Shown here piece after piece: positions 17,987 to 26,036 of a stretch of 64,000 nt of DNA (position 1 is its first letter; each line of letters begins with the position of its first letter). The notes under the pieces are model-generated. The model was not told the DNA's origin. It saw nothing but the letters and a program-made list of their open reading frames with translations, and did no database searches. The translations under genes and the position numbers were made by a program. The stretch is taken from positions 1,068,344 to 1,132,343 of the forward strand of contig NZ_LMIW01000008.1 in the NCBI RefSeq assembly GCF_001429185.1, given 5' to 3'. This stretch comes from Terrabacter sp. Root85 (GTDB lineage Bacteria > Actinomycetota > Actinomycetes > Actinomycetales > Dermatophilaceae).

Positions 17987-18016
17987 ATGCTTACCCGCAT
18001 GTATGCTCTTAAGCAA
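17987..18016. promoter_or_regulatory. paired TGC-N6-GCA palindromes, probable operators of the second MarR protein
   Basis: Two dyads of the same design stand side by side in the divergent promoter: 17987-18000 (ATGCTTACCCGCAT) and 18003-18016 (ATGCTCTTAAGCAA), 16 bp apart. The layout and N6 spacing match the operator pair of the first MarR gene, with ATGC in place of TTGC. They would control both the oxidoreductase operon (start 17929) and the MarR gene (start 18043). Confidence 0.6.
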
Positions 18017-18042
18017 GTAGCCGCAGAGTGAAGGAGCCAACT

Positions 18043-18528
18043 ATGGGCAAGGCAGCCCCAGCCCCGGATCGGGCCACCGCGCAAGCGGCCGAGGCCTTCA
18101 TCACTGCCAGTCGCGCTCTGGTCGGCATCGCCATCCGTTCGATCAACGCCGGATCCGCCGAAATCACGCTTCCCCAGCACCGCGTGATGGTGGTGTTGGC
18201 GGCAGACGGGCCACAGGGGATCAGCCAGTTGGCCGACCAGTTGGGCATCGACCAGTCGAATGCGAGTCGGCTCAGTGACCGGCTCCAGCGACTCGGGCTG
18301 ATCGCCCGCCAACGGTCGAGCACGGACGGTCGAGCCGTCCACGTCCACCTCACGTCTTCCGGAGCGAAGCTCCTGAGAGAGGTGAATGCCTACCGACAGC
18401 GTGAGGTCGGGCGCGTCTTGTCCACCATGCCCCGGCGAACCGTCGAGGCAGCGGTGCAGGCACTGACCGACTTCAGTCAGGCGGCACGGGAGACCACAGA
18501 GCAGGAGTGGTCCGTGCATGAGGTTTGA
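18043..18528 (+). CDS. MarR-family transcriptional regulator
   Basis: A 161-aa winged-helix protein: N-terminal helix, HTH with QLADQLGIDQSNASRLSDRL, wing with SSTDGRAVHVHLT and a C-terminal dimer helix. AAGGAG six bases before ATG 18043 fixes this start over a GTG at 18028. It shares helix pattern and the SNAS recognition segment with the MarR protein at 6684. It faces the oxidoreductase-GH15 operon, and the paired palindromes in between suggest it represses that operon and itself. Confidence 0.87.
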   Translation: MGKAAPAPDRATAQAAEAFITASRALVGIAIRSINAGSAEITLPQHRVMVVLAADGPQGISQLADQLGIDQSNASRLSDRLQRLGLIARQRSSTDGRAVHVHLTSSGAKLLREVNAYRQREVGRVLSTMPRRTVEAAVQALTDFSQAARETTEQEWSVHEV

Positions 18529-18591
18529 GGGCTGCCGGGCTAAGGACTGATTCCTGCTCACCCCGTATGAGACTTTGAGGAGATGTCAACG

Positions 18592-19695
18592 ATGGATTCG
18601 TTGCCGATGTGGCTCTTGTTCACGATCTTCGTGGCGTCAGCCGGCGTCATCTGGGGCGCCGGCATTCTCCTTTCGGAGACCACCGACACCCTCGATACAC
18701 GACTGCATCTCGGCAGTGCGTTCGGAGGGCTCATCGTGCTCGCAGTGGCCACGAACCTGCCCGAAGTCGCGATCACGGTCAGCGCGGCGTTGGCGGGGAA
18801 CGTGGACATCGCCGTCGGCAACATCTTGGGTGGGATCGCCATCCAGACGGTGGTGATTGCGGTGTTGGACATGTTCGGGAAGCACGCGCCGGACGCGAAA
18901 CCGCTCACCTACCGGGCGGCCTCGCTCACGCTCGTGCTCGAGGCCCTCGTCGTCGTGGCCGTGCTCACGGTCGTCGTCGCGGGCAGCCAGCTGCCATCCA
19001 ACCTCGTGGTCGCCCGGTTGACGCCGGACGTGATCCTGATCGCCATCTTGTGGGTGATCGGGCTGTTCCTTGTCCAGCGCGCCGGCCGTGGCCTGCCTTG
19101 GCACCAGGGGGGAGAAGCGCCTGATGCGACCCCGCACCCGCGAGGGCATCGCACACGTCACCGAAACCACTCACAGGCGGCGGAAGCCTCAGGATCGGAG
19201 AAGGGACCAGATCCCCATCACCCGTCCACCCGCCGTACCGTTGCCCTGTTCGCAGCAGCAGCCGTGGCCACGTTGGTCGCCGGCGTGACACTCGAGAAGT
19301 CGGGCGAGGCGGCGTCCTCACAGATCGGGCTCACCGGCGTCCTTTTCGGAGCCACTGTGCTGGCCCTGGCGACCTCACTGCCCGAGATCTCCACCGGCCT
19401 TCAGGCGGTCCGTCAGGGCGACGACAACCTCGCGATCAGTGACATCTTCGGCGGCAACGCCTTCCTGCCCGTGCTCTTCCTCGTCGCAACCGTCATCTCC
19501 GGCGCCGCGATCCTGCCGCGCGCACACGCCAGCGACATCTACCTCACCTCACTCGCCGCCTTGCTCACCCTCGTCTACGCGGTAGGACTCATCTTCCGGC
19601 CGCAACGGCGCGTCCTTGGCATGGGCGTCGATTCGCTGAGCGTGTGCGTGCTGTACCTCGTTGGACTTGGCGGACTCATCGCCATCGCACGATGA
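18592..19695 (+). CDS. sodium/calcium-exchanger-type cation antiporter (CaCA superfamily)
   Basis: A 367-aa membrane protein with two homologous halves joined by a charged, His-rich loop (about residues 160-200). Each half has the alpha-repeat ion-binding signature: ATNLPEVAITVSAALAGN with GNILGGIA in the first, and ATSLPEISTGL with ISDIFGGNAFLPV in the second. The Glu in each is the expected cation ligand. It probably exchanges Ca2+ or another cation against H+ or Na+. ATG 18592 is preferred over ATG 18583 because GAGGAG lies directly against the latter. It stands alone on the plus strand after the MarR gene. Confidence 0.85.
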   Translation: MDSLPMWLLFTIFVASAGVIWGAGILLSETTDTLDTRLHLGSAFGGLIVLAVATNLPEVAITVSAALAGNVDIAVGNILGGIAIQTVVIAVLDMFGKHAPDAKPLTYRAASLTLVLEALVVVAVLTVVVAGSQLPSNLVVARLTPDVILIAILWVIGLFLVQRAGRGLPWHQGGEAPDATPHPRGHRTRHRNHSQAAEASGSEKGPDPHHPSTRRTVALFAAAAVATLVAGVTLEKSGEAASSQIGLTGVLFGATVLALATSLPEISTGLQAVRQGDDNLAISDIFGGNAFLPVLFLVATVISGAAILPRAHASDIYLTSLAALLTLVYAVGLIFRPQRRVLGMGVDSLSVCVLYLVGLGGLIAIAR

Positions 19696-19795
19696 CCTCC
19701 AACACAGGCGCAACGATCGATCAGATGCATCTGACCGGAGGCACGCCACCATCGCATCGCCGACTTCGAGCTTCACAACCCCGTGCGGGGATCAC

Positions 19796-20227
19796 GTGAC
19801 AAGCGAGCATCTCCGGATTCCCGACGAGTTGGCGAATCTGTGCGTCGTCGACGTGGTGGTGCGACTGCCCAAGCTGATGCCCATCGACACGCGTGTGCGG
19901 GACGCGCGAGCCGCGTTGCGCGACGACCACGTCCACATGCTCCTGCTGACTGACCACGGGCGGCTGCGCGGCACTCTGACCAGTGGTGACATGCCAGATC
20001 ATGCGGATGACATGGCCTTGTCACTGACGTATGCCGTGATCGAGGGCCGCACCGTGAGCAGCGACCTGTCCGCGGAACAGGCACGACTACTCATGATCAG
20101 TCGGGACCTACGGCGGATGGCGGTTGTCGACGCCGATGGCAGTCTTCTAGGTCTGCTGTGTCTGAACCGCAGGCATTCTGGCTTCTGCAGTGACGAGGAC
20201 GTCCACGCGCGGGCGACCGCGCCATAG
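19796..20227 (+). CDS. CBS-domain protein
   Basis: A 143-aa protein built from a pair of CBS motifs: the first around VVDVVVRLPKLMPIDTRVRDAR to LLLTDHGRLRGTLTSGDM, the second around RTVSSDLSAEQAR to MAVVDADGSLLGLLCLNR. CBS pairs bind adenine nucleotides and act as regulatory sensors. No output domain is attached, as in universal-stress type CBS proteins. The GTG start at 19796 follows CGGGGA; the frame is open further upstream, so the N-terminus could be longer. The cupin gene follows 47 bases downstream, probably in the same transcript. Confidence 0.7.
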   Translation: MTSEHLRIPDELANLCVVDVVVRLPKLMPIDTRVRDARAALRDDHVHMLLLTDHGRLRGTLTSGDMPDHADDMALSLTYAVIEGRTVSSDLSAEQARLLMISRDLRRMAVVDADGSLLGLLCLNRRHSGFCSDEDVHARATAP

Positions 20228-20274
20228 TGAAGACGAACGGTCGCCTCCCTCAACGCGCCTACGAGGAGAACCCC

Positions 20275-20607
20275 ATGCAGAAGGAGTCACTGACGGCACT
20301 TGTCCGGCATCACCTGGAGACGGCATCGAGCCAATCCAGCGGCCGCAGCGCTCACACGATCTACGGCGGACACGAGCATGTCATGCGCCAGACCTTGATC
20401 GCCCTCCGTGCCGGCTCGAGATTGGACGAACACGAGAATCCGGGCGAGGCGACGGTCCAGGTCTTGCACGGCCGCGTCACCCTCATCGCGGGCGACGACA
20501 GCTGGAATGGATCACCCGGGGATCTGATGATCGTTCCCGACTCCCGGCACGCCCTTGAAGCGGTCGAGGACTCGGCTGTGCTGCTGACCGTCGCCCTGCG
20601 AAGCTGA
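20275..20607 (+). CDS. small cupin protein
   Basis: A 110-aa single cupin domain: the strand pattern with HEHVMRQTLIALRAGSRLDEHENPGEATVQVLHGRVTL as motif 1 (His/Glu metal ligands) and GDLMIVPDSRHALEAVEDSAVLLTV as motif 2 with a further His. Such small cupins bind a metal and often a small ligand. ATG 20275 is preceded by GAGGAG. It probably shares a transcript with the CBS gene. The exact role is unknown. Confidence 0.75.
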   Translation: MQKESLTALVRHHLETASSQSSGRSAHTIYGGHEHVMRQTLIALRAGSRLDEHENPGEATVQVLHGRVTLIAGDDSWNGSPGDLMIVPDSRHALEAVEDSAVLLTVALRS

Positions 20608-20834
20608 GGAAGGACGGTCATCCCAAACGACCGGCGCACGTTGAGAAAGCGACGGGCGGCGACCGCGGGTCCTGTCCGATCGGAGGTGGACGCTTACTAG
20701 TCGGAAACCCCGTCAGAACGGCGCAGATCCGAGCCCCGGCGAGCAAAGCCGCGCGAGCCGGCCAGGAAGCGTCTTCGCAGGTCAGCACCATTTTCCGCGA
20801 AGAGCAGCAAGACAGGACCGCCTGCCTGCTCAAC

Positions 20835-20872
20835 GTCAAGGGGTCGCAGGTTCAAATCCTGTCAGCCCGACC
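20835..20872 (+). other. 3' fragment of a tRNA-Pro gene, attachment-site core
   Basis: These 38 bases read as the last part of an actinobacterial tRNA-Pro gene: anticodon-stem 3' strand, variable loop, T arm (GCAGG TTCAAAT CCTGT), acceptor 3' strand CAGCCCG and ACC. Sequence to the left does not continue as the tRNA, so only the 3' end is present. An integrase gene follows at once on the right. tRNA 3' ends are the standard attachment cores of such integrases (the pSAM2 family uses tRNA-Pro), so this is read as an att site. Confidence 0.75.
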
Positions 20873-20876
20873 GATT

Positions 20877-20908
20877 GGGGCCTGACCTGTTCACGCAGGT
20901 CAGGCCCC
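20877..20908. terminator. perfect 13-bp hairpin between att core and integrase
   Basis: GGGGCCTGACCTG (20877-20889) pairs exactly with CAGGTCAGGCCCC (20896-20908) across a 6-base loop. It overlaps the 3' end of the integrase gene by nine bases and sits just after the tRNA end. It could end transcription in both directions, though the following T-rich run is short. Confidence 0.6.
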
Positions 20909-22126
20909 GCTTTCGTCTTGGCGTCCACCCTCGGCCACGCCAGGCGGAACCTGCTCTGTGGGCCCAGTTTGGGCCCACCACGTCGAGAACGCCGTCCCCG
21001 CCTGGATCAGCGCCTCTGAGTCGGGGTGCAGGTATCGGCCGGTCACCGCGGGGTCCTGATGCCCCGCGACGCGCTGCAAGACGTAGAGCGGGACGCCGCT
21101 GTCAGCCATCCAGGTCAGGGCCGTGTGACGGAGTCCGTGGCGCACGAGCCCGTCGAGTCCCAGCTGGGTCACCACCTGGTCCCAGTTGGTTGCATCGCGA
21201 AGCGTGGCTGTCGTGATGACGCCACCGCGCGGGCCGGTGACCAATCGGGCCAGGGGCTCACGGCCCACCGTGAGTCGCTCCAACGTGGGTCTCACCGGCG
21301 CGATGATCGGGACCCGGCGACGGCGACGGCCCTTGGTCGCCTTCGTCACGAGGCCGCCGCGACCGGGATAGGTCTGACGCCTGACCTGGATCAAGCCAGT
21401 TGTCAGGTCGATGTCGCGCACCTGGAGCCCGGATACCTCGCTGAACCGCATGCCGGTGGTCGCGAGCAACGTGACCATGTCGCCCCAACATCGGTGGCCC
21501 CCCTCGTGAACCACGGCTGCAACCAGCTGGTTGAGAGTCGCCACGTCCGGAAGGGCGAGCTCGCGAGGGTTGACGTCGCTCTCGTGGCCGTGCGCTCGAC
21601 CTGCCCGGGCCCGCCGGGCCCGGTCCTTGGCAGGGTTTCGCACGAGGAGGCCATCTCTCACGGCTTCGTCCAGGACCAAGACAAGCGCGGCCACGGTGTT
21701 CTTCACCGTGGACGCGCCGTACTCCGTCTCCCACTGGTCGATGGCGCGGTCGATCAACCCAGCCGTCAGCATGCCCACCGGTAGGTGGCCCAGAGTCGGT
21801 CTGACCCGTCGGCTCAGCCCCGCGGCGTAGGGGTCATAGGTAGAGGTCCGGTCGATGGTGCGCGCCCAGCGGTCCCCTAGGGAATCCACGTACGTGCTGA
21901 GCGTCTGCCCAGCGTCGACGCCGGTCTTTGCCGCTCGCTCGAGGTCTGCGATCCACCCCGCTCGCGCCTCAGGCGCGCTGAACGAGGCCTTCACCTGCTC
22001 CCGGTGGTGCGAGGTGGGGTGGGTCCACCGCACACGCGCCCCGTAGGAGGACTTGCGGACGCCGACCCGGGTCCAGGTCTCGATTCCCAATTGGGCGCCG
22101 ATAGGCGGCCGTTTAGGCGCCTTCAC
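20900..22126 (-). CDS. int: tyrosine-type site-specific integrase of the element
   Basis: A 408-aa integrase: N-terminal arm-binding and SAM-like core-binding domains (about 30-160), then the catalytic domain with Arg227 (TGMRFSEVSGL), Lys265, the H330-x-x-R333 box (RHGLRH), His356 (AGHQDP) and the nucleophile Tyr365 (TGRYLHP). It recombines the element's att site with a tRNA gene. The GTG start at 22126 overlaps the excisionase stop (GTGA), the usual xis-int coupling. The gene ends 27 bases from the tRNA-Pro core, as expected for a tRNA-specific integrase. Confidence 0.93.
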   Translation of the reverse strand: MKAPKRPPIGAQLGIETWTRVGVRKSSYGARVRWTHPTSHHREQVKASFSAPEARAGWIADLERAAKTGVDAGQTLSTYVDSLGDRWARTIDRTSTYDPYAAGLSRRVRPTLGHLPVGMLTAGLIDRAIDQWETEYGASTVKNTVAALVLVLDEAVRDGLLVRNPAKDRARRARAGRAHGHESDVNPRELALPDVATLNQLVAAVVHEGGHRCWGDMVTLLATTGMRFSEVSGLQVRDIDLTTGLIQVRRQTYPGRGGLVTKATKGRRRRRVPIIAPVRPTLERLTVGREPLARLVTGPRGGVITTATLRDATNWDQVVTQLGLDGLVRHGLRHTALTWMADSGVPLYVLQRVAGHQDPAVTGRYLHPDSEALIQAGTAFSTWWAQTGPTEQVPPGVAEGGRQDESGA

Positions 22127-22314
22127 GTGACCACCCGGTCGCCACAACGGATGGAGATCCACTCGTGGAGTGAGCCACGGGGGTAGCGGTAGACGTGGCC
22201 GATCTTGACGAAGCGTGGCCCAACCCCGTCGAGACGCCACCGTCGGACGGTCGACGGGTCCACCCGGAAGTGGCGAGCCACTTCCTCGGTCGTCATGAGC
22301 TCGTGCTGCTCCAC
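22123..22314 (-). CDS. xis: excisionase (AlpA/MerR-type helix-turn-helix)
   Basis: A 63-aa winged-helix DNA-binding protein of the excisionase type: MTTEEVARHFRVDPSTVRRWR as helix-turn-helix, then GPRFVKIGHVYRYP as wing. Such proteins bend att DNA and direct the integrase to excision. GAGGAG six bases before GTG 22314 fixes the start. It is directly coupled to the integrase gene. Confidence 0.88.
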   Translation of the reverse strand: MEQHELMTTEEVARHFRVDPSTVRRWRLDGVGPRFVKIGHVYRYPRGSLHEWISIRCGDRVVT

Positions 22315-22536
22315 GATCGACTCCTCTCAGGATCGATTGTGCGACCTACTGGCTCTGCGGGTCATTATCCGCCGGGTGCCACCCCGAGTCGGCCGCGCAG
22401 GTGCTCATGCCTCGCCTTGCCGGGGCGGGCCCACGCTGCCTCCCAACTAGGTCTACGCGGCGGAGTGACTCGCCTGGGCGCGCGTGCGCCTGAGGCAGGC
22501 ACGCGCGTCTGAGTCCGGCTTGCGACAGGATGAAGG

Positions 22537-23157
22537 GTGACTAATGACGCGGTTATTGCCGCAGCGCTTGGATCGTTGGCCGGGGCACGACACGGCTACA
22601 ACGTCGCCGTTGGGGTCGTGCCGGATGAGGCCGGTCTATACGCGTTCTACGGCGACGGACTAGCTTGGTCGTCGCTCGACCTCGCTCCTGCGTTCGACGG
22701 TCAGCCGCTCTATGTCGGCAAGGCGGAGAGAAGCCTCAATGGGCGCGATATCCGCACCCACTTCGCCGCGGGGAAGACCGGTTCGTCTACCGTTCGGCGC
22801 AGCCTCGCCGCCTTGCTGGCCGGAGAGCTCGCGCTGGTTCCCATACCGCGCAACGTCGCCAAGCCGGATCGCAGCGCCAACTTCGCCCTCGAGCCGCCCG
22901 GTGAGGCGCGGTTGAGCGACTGGATGCAACAACAACTCTCGCTGGCTACGTGGGTCAAGCTCGAGGGAGAGAGTCTCGACGTCATCGAGACGGAAGTGGT
23001 GCGCCAGCTGCGGCCTCCGCTGAATTTGGACAAGGTCGGCGAGCCGAGAGGGCGACTCCGAGCGGCCAGGAAGCGTTTGGCGGACGTCGCTCGTGCCTGG
23101 CAGCCCAGTGCCACGAATCCTGATGTGGACAGGTCAACGTCGACCTGGCCGTCTTAG
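22537..23157 (+). CDS. GIY-YIG-type nuclease-like protein
   Basis: A 206-aa protein with a GIY-YIG-like domain: GLY at 33-35, LYVGK at 58-62, an Arg/His pair around 70-75 (R-D-I-R-T-H-F), Glu151 or Glu153 and Asn163 in PPLNLDK. These match the order of the catalytic residues (G-[IL]-Y, Y-[IV]-G, Arg, His, Glu, Asn). The C-terminal 40 residues are basic. A nuclease role is inferred; such stand-alone forms occur in restriction and mobile-element genes. It sits on the plus strand, opposite to its neighbours, between the excisionase and a PD-(D/E)XK protein. GTG 22537 follows AGGA at six bases. Confidence 0.6.
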   Translation: MTNDAVIAAALGSLAGARHGYNVAVGVVPDEAGLYAFYGDGLAWSSLDLAPAFDGQPLYVGKAERSLNGRDIRTHFAAGKTGSSTVRRSLAALLAGELALVPIPRNVAKPDRSANFALEPPGEARLSDWMQQQLSLATWVKLEGESLDVIETEVVRQLRPPLNLDKVGEPRGRLRAARKRLADVARAWQPSATNPDVDRSTSTWPS

Positions 23158-23240
23158 CGAATTCGCGGCGATGTGACGCAGGTTGTCAACGCGCTCATCG
23201 AGGCATGATCGGACGGACTCCGATCCGTCGGCGACTGCTG

Positions 23241-25721
23241 TCAGCGGCGGTCGCGCTTCCTTCGCCGCTTCGGTTTGGCCTTCGGTGGAATGGCTGTGGG
23301 GGCACGATCGGGAGGGATGAGGCGCATCGCACGCGCGAGAGCGTCCACTTCCGGGTCGGCTTCAGGCGGGTGCGCTAGCCATAGGGTTCGTACCGGGAAT
23401 CCGTTCTCGCTGAGGTGAACGCCAAGTGCTCGGTCGGCATGGTCTTGGTGCTTCTTGGCCCTGAGGTACTGATCCAGGTGCTCTCGGTTGTCCGACGTGT
23501 CTGGTCCGGTCGCGAAGATGTAAATCCAACGTCCGGTGTCATCCGTGCCGCCAGTCGTGAATGTGTGAAAGCCACCGTCGGCTCTGCTACTGGCCAGCGT
23601 GGCTTCGATGTTGGCGGCCATCTGGTCCTGGGATGCGGTCGAGTGCCCGTCCAGGTCTGACCCGACGCGCCACCACCCGGGCGCTCCGACGTTAGCCATG
23701 GCTTCGGTGACTTTCCGCAGGCATTCCGGCGGCGCGGCCCGTCTTGGGCAATCGGCGGGTTCACTGGATGACCCGTCCAAGTAGTAGTAATGCGCATCTA
23801 GGGGGTCGGTCATCGTTCCCACGATGGTGCGGCCTTGGTTGCGGTACTCCTTGCGCATGCGGGCTGTCGGAGGTCGGGAGCCGGGATGTTGGGCGTGGAT
23901 TCGGTCCGGGTCGGGCACGAAGTAGAAACCTCCGCAGACGAACCACATGAGGATGTCGAGCTCATCGGAACCGGTGATCCACAGGGCCGCATCGCGGTTA
24001 GTACGGCGTCGCAGATAGGTCAGGAAGTGCTCAGGCCGGTCCAGCACGTGTTGGGTCACCAGCAGGTCGTGGACACTGACAACCCAGGGAAGATGGGCTT
24101 GGGGCAGAACACCGGCTCTGACCAGTTCCGATGTTGAGAGAGCGAGGGGTCCGAGGTCGTCGAGGCAGACGACGACTGAGTGGATTTCTTGGACGTCGTC
24201 CAAGTCCAACCACTGGCCGGTGTCGCGCCACAACCCGTGATGGGCCGTGAGCAGGGAACGGAGTCGGTCTGCTTGGGCTGCGGCGTCCTTGATGGTCTTG
24301 TCGAGGTCCCCACCGAGTTGGGAAACGCCGCCCTGGCGCGTCCGCGGACGCAAATCACCAGCCTTCACCTCAACGCACAGGGCGACGCCGTCCATGACCA
24401 ACAGGCAGTCCGCCTCGGTCAGCGGGGCATCCCGATGGTTTGTCGACGCGGGAGATAGATCTTGCGGACCGCTGTTGTCTCGGTAGCGCAGATTGCGATG
24501 GATAACGGCCCTCTTGGCTAGAAGCATCTCCAGCGTATCTGCGACCAGGTTCTCGACGGCCTTGTCGCGAGCGCGACCGTACCGAGTCCAAGATGAGGTC
24601 TGCTTGATCGGAGCCTCGCAGACCCGCCGGATTTCATCGACAGCCAGCGCCCCCGGAAGTGGGAGGTATCCCCGGCTGGGGTCGTTGAGCACTGCGATCC
24701 CCGCCATGGGATTGCGACCGTCCACGAAGGCGCGCACAAGGTCGATCGCTGTTCGCCCGTCCGAGCCGATGCTGAAACGGTCAAGCACCTTCTTCACGAC
24801 CACCGGCTCCCGGCCCGACCGGTCGCTGACCTCCTGAACCGATACTTGCTGCAGCTCCGACGGCGCCTGAAAAAGCGCTCGAACTGCCGCGGCTGCGACC
24901 GCATCCGGGGGACCGCCGGCTTGGGCTGCCCGAGCGACTGTGGCGTACGCCTGCTCCGTGCGGTGGGCGATGGTGTCGATCAGGGCGTCCCGCGTAGCCA
25001 AAACGTCCTCGTAGGTGAAGCCCAGCTCGTCTGAGAAAGTGCTTGCCGTTTGGGGAGTCCGCAGGACCACTTCATTGAGAGCCGTCGCGACTGACTGGTG
25101 TTGTCGTCCCCGAACCGACGTCTCGTGGCTGGCCAAGCGGAAGGCCATCGCGGTCATAGCCTCCGCGGCGACCCCGCTTGCGCCGAGTTGGCTGTAGCGG
25201 ACGACACCGCTGATCGTTGCCAGCTGGACGACAACGGCTGCACTGCTCAACAGGTCAGGGATGATCTGTGCGGTTGGTACGCCTAGAGCTGGGTCCCGCG
25301 TCGGCAAACCCATGCCGAGCAGGCACAGAGCCACGACCTCCGCCGCGGCCCAAGAGTCAAGAAGGCTCGAGCCGCTCTCAGACCATAGGGCGAAATCGGC
25401 GGGCACCATATATCGGTGCAGCATGCTCATCACGTCGAACGCGTCATGGCCGCGCAGCGCGTTCTCAATTTCTTCTACGGCATGATCGACCACGGCTGGC
25501 GTGATGTCAGGAACCGGCTCTTCCCCCGGCGAGACCGGGCGCAATTGGCCCGCAAGGGCATCCATCTGGGCGGCCGTGGCAATGATCGCTTCCCGGCTCG
25601 CGGCAACCAGTGTCACTCGTCGGCCGTTGGGCATCTCAAGGACCGCTTCATGGACTTCTTGGAGGGCCGTGCTGGTCTCGGGACGGTCCATCCAGCGCGG
25701 CAGTCGTTGCGATGTTGTCAC
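23241..25721 (-). CDS. large protein with a PD-(D/E)XK nuclease-like domain
   Basis: An 826-aa protein of unknown family. The middle contains a convincing PD-(D/E)XK signature: Glu390 in a helix (DKAVENLVADTLE), then Asp438 (LTEADCLLVMDG) and the E451-V-K453 strand (ALCVEVKAG), followed by a helix. The N-terminal 380 residues are mainly helical with a DNA-binding-like segment near 295-315. The C-terminal 350 residues are alpha/beta with no recognised domain (DLDDVQEIHSVVVCLD; an FATGPDTS segment) and end in a Lys/Arg-rich tail. There is no ATPase or methylase beside it. The start GTG 25721 has a weak ribosome site. Its place beside the integrase and a GIY-YIG gene suggests a defence or addiction cargo; this is inference. 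Confidence 0.6.
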   Translation of the reverse strand: MTTSQRLPRWMDRPETSTALQEVHEAVLEMPNGRRVTLVAASREAIIATAAQMDALAGQLRPVSPGEEPVPDITPAVVDHAVEEIENALRGHDAFDVMSMLHRYMVPADFALWSESGSSLLDSWAAAEVVALCLLGMGLPTRDPALGVPTAQIIPDLLSSAAVVVQLATISGVVRYSQLGASGVAAEAMTAMAFRLASHETSVRGRQHQSVATALNEVVLRTPQTASTFSDELGFTYEDVLATRDALIDTIAHRTEQAYATVARAAQAGGPPDAVAAAAVRALFQAPSELQQVSVQEVSDRSGREPVVVKKVLDRFSIGSDGRTAIDLVRAFVDGRNPMAGIAVLNDPSRGYLPLPGALAVDEIRRVCEAPIKQTSSWTRYGRARDKAVENLVADTLEMLLAKRAVIHRNLRYRDNSGPQDLSPASTNHRDAPLTEADCLLVMDGVALCVEVKAGDLRPRTRQGGVSQLGGDLDKTIKDAAAQADRLRSLLTAHHGLWRDTGQWLDLDDVQEIHSVVVCLDDLGPLALSTSELVRAGVLPQAHLPWVVSVHDLLVTQHVLDRPEHFLTYLRRRTNRDAALWITGSDELDILMWFVCGGFYFVPDPDRIHAQHPGSRPPTARMRKEYRNQGRTIVGTMTDPLDAHYYYLDGSSSEPADCPRRAAPPECLRKVTEAMANVGAPGWWRVGSDLDGHSTASQDQMAANIEATLASSRADGGFHTFTTGGTDDTGRWIYIFATGPDTSDNREHLDQYLRAKKHQDHADRALGVHLSENGFPVRTLWLAHPPEADPEVDALARAMRLIPPDRAPTAIPPKAKPKRRRKRDRR

Positions 25722-26036
25722 TACACCAAGGTCTCACCCACGGCTGACACCGGCGTGATCCCCGCGTGCGCAGGCAAGGACGACGATCGGCAGGTCCGCG
25801 CGGATCATCAGGATGAGCAGACGGATCACCCCCATAACCAGGATGACCGGGATCGACAAACGGCAAGAGCAAGGGCGGGCTCGCTCATCACAGGTGGTGC
25901 GTCATAGTGGGCGGAAGGGGCGCCCTCAGTGGGCGGAAGGTGGCGCACACTGTGGGCGGGATGGGCGCCCTTCGCGAGAGTGATGGTCGCTGGGGCTTCC
26001 GTACGACAAATGCGGTGTGATGTCGGGCAGCTCAGT
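25722..26036. repeat. intergenic region with three iteron-like GTGGGCGG repeats
   Basis: This 315-base gap has no convincing gene. It holds three direct repeats of the form AGTGGGCGGAAGG (25906-25918 and 25928-25940, and a shorter GTGGGCGG at 25952-25959) spaced 22-23 bp, about two helical turns. They could be binding sites for a replication or control protein of the element, such as one coded by the HTH gene downstream at 26037-27413. Confidence 0.45.

Noticed and set aside
16415..18031. 538-residue plus-strand frame opposite the molybdopterin oxidoreductase
   Set aside because: Shadow of a gene with a complete motif set; no ribosome site or domain.
19661..19795. longer N-terminus for the CBS protein
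   Set aside because: The upstream part overlaps the exchanger gene, is Asp/Arg/Ser-rich and has no ribosome site; GTG 19796 is preferred.
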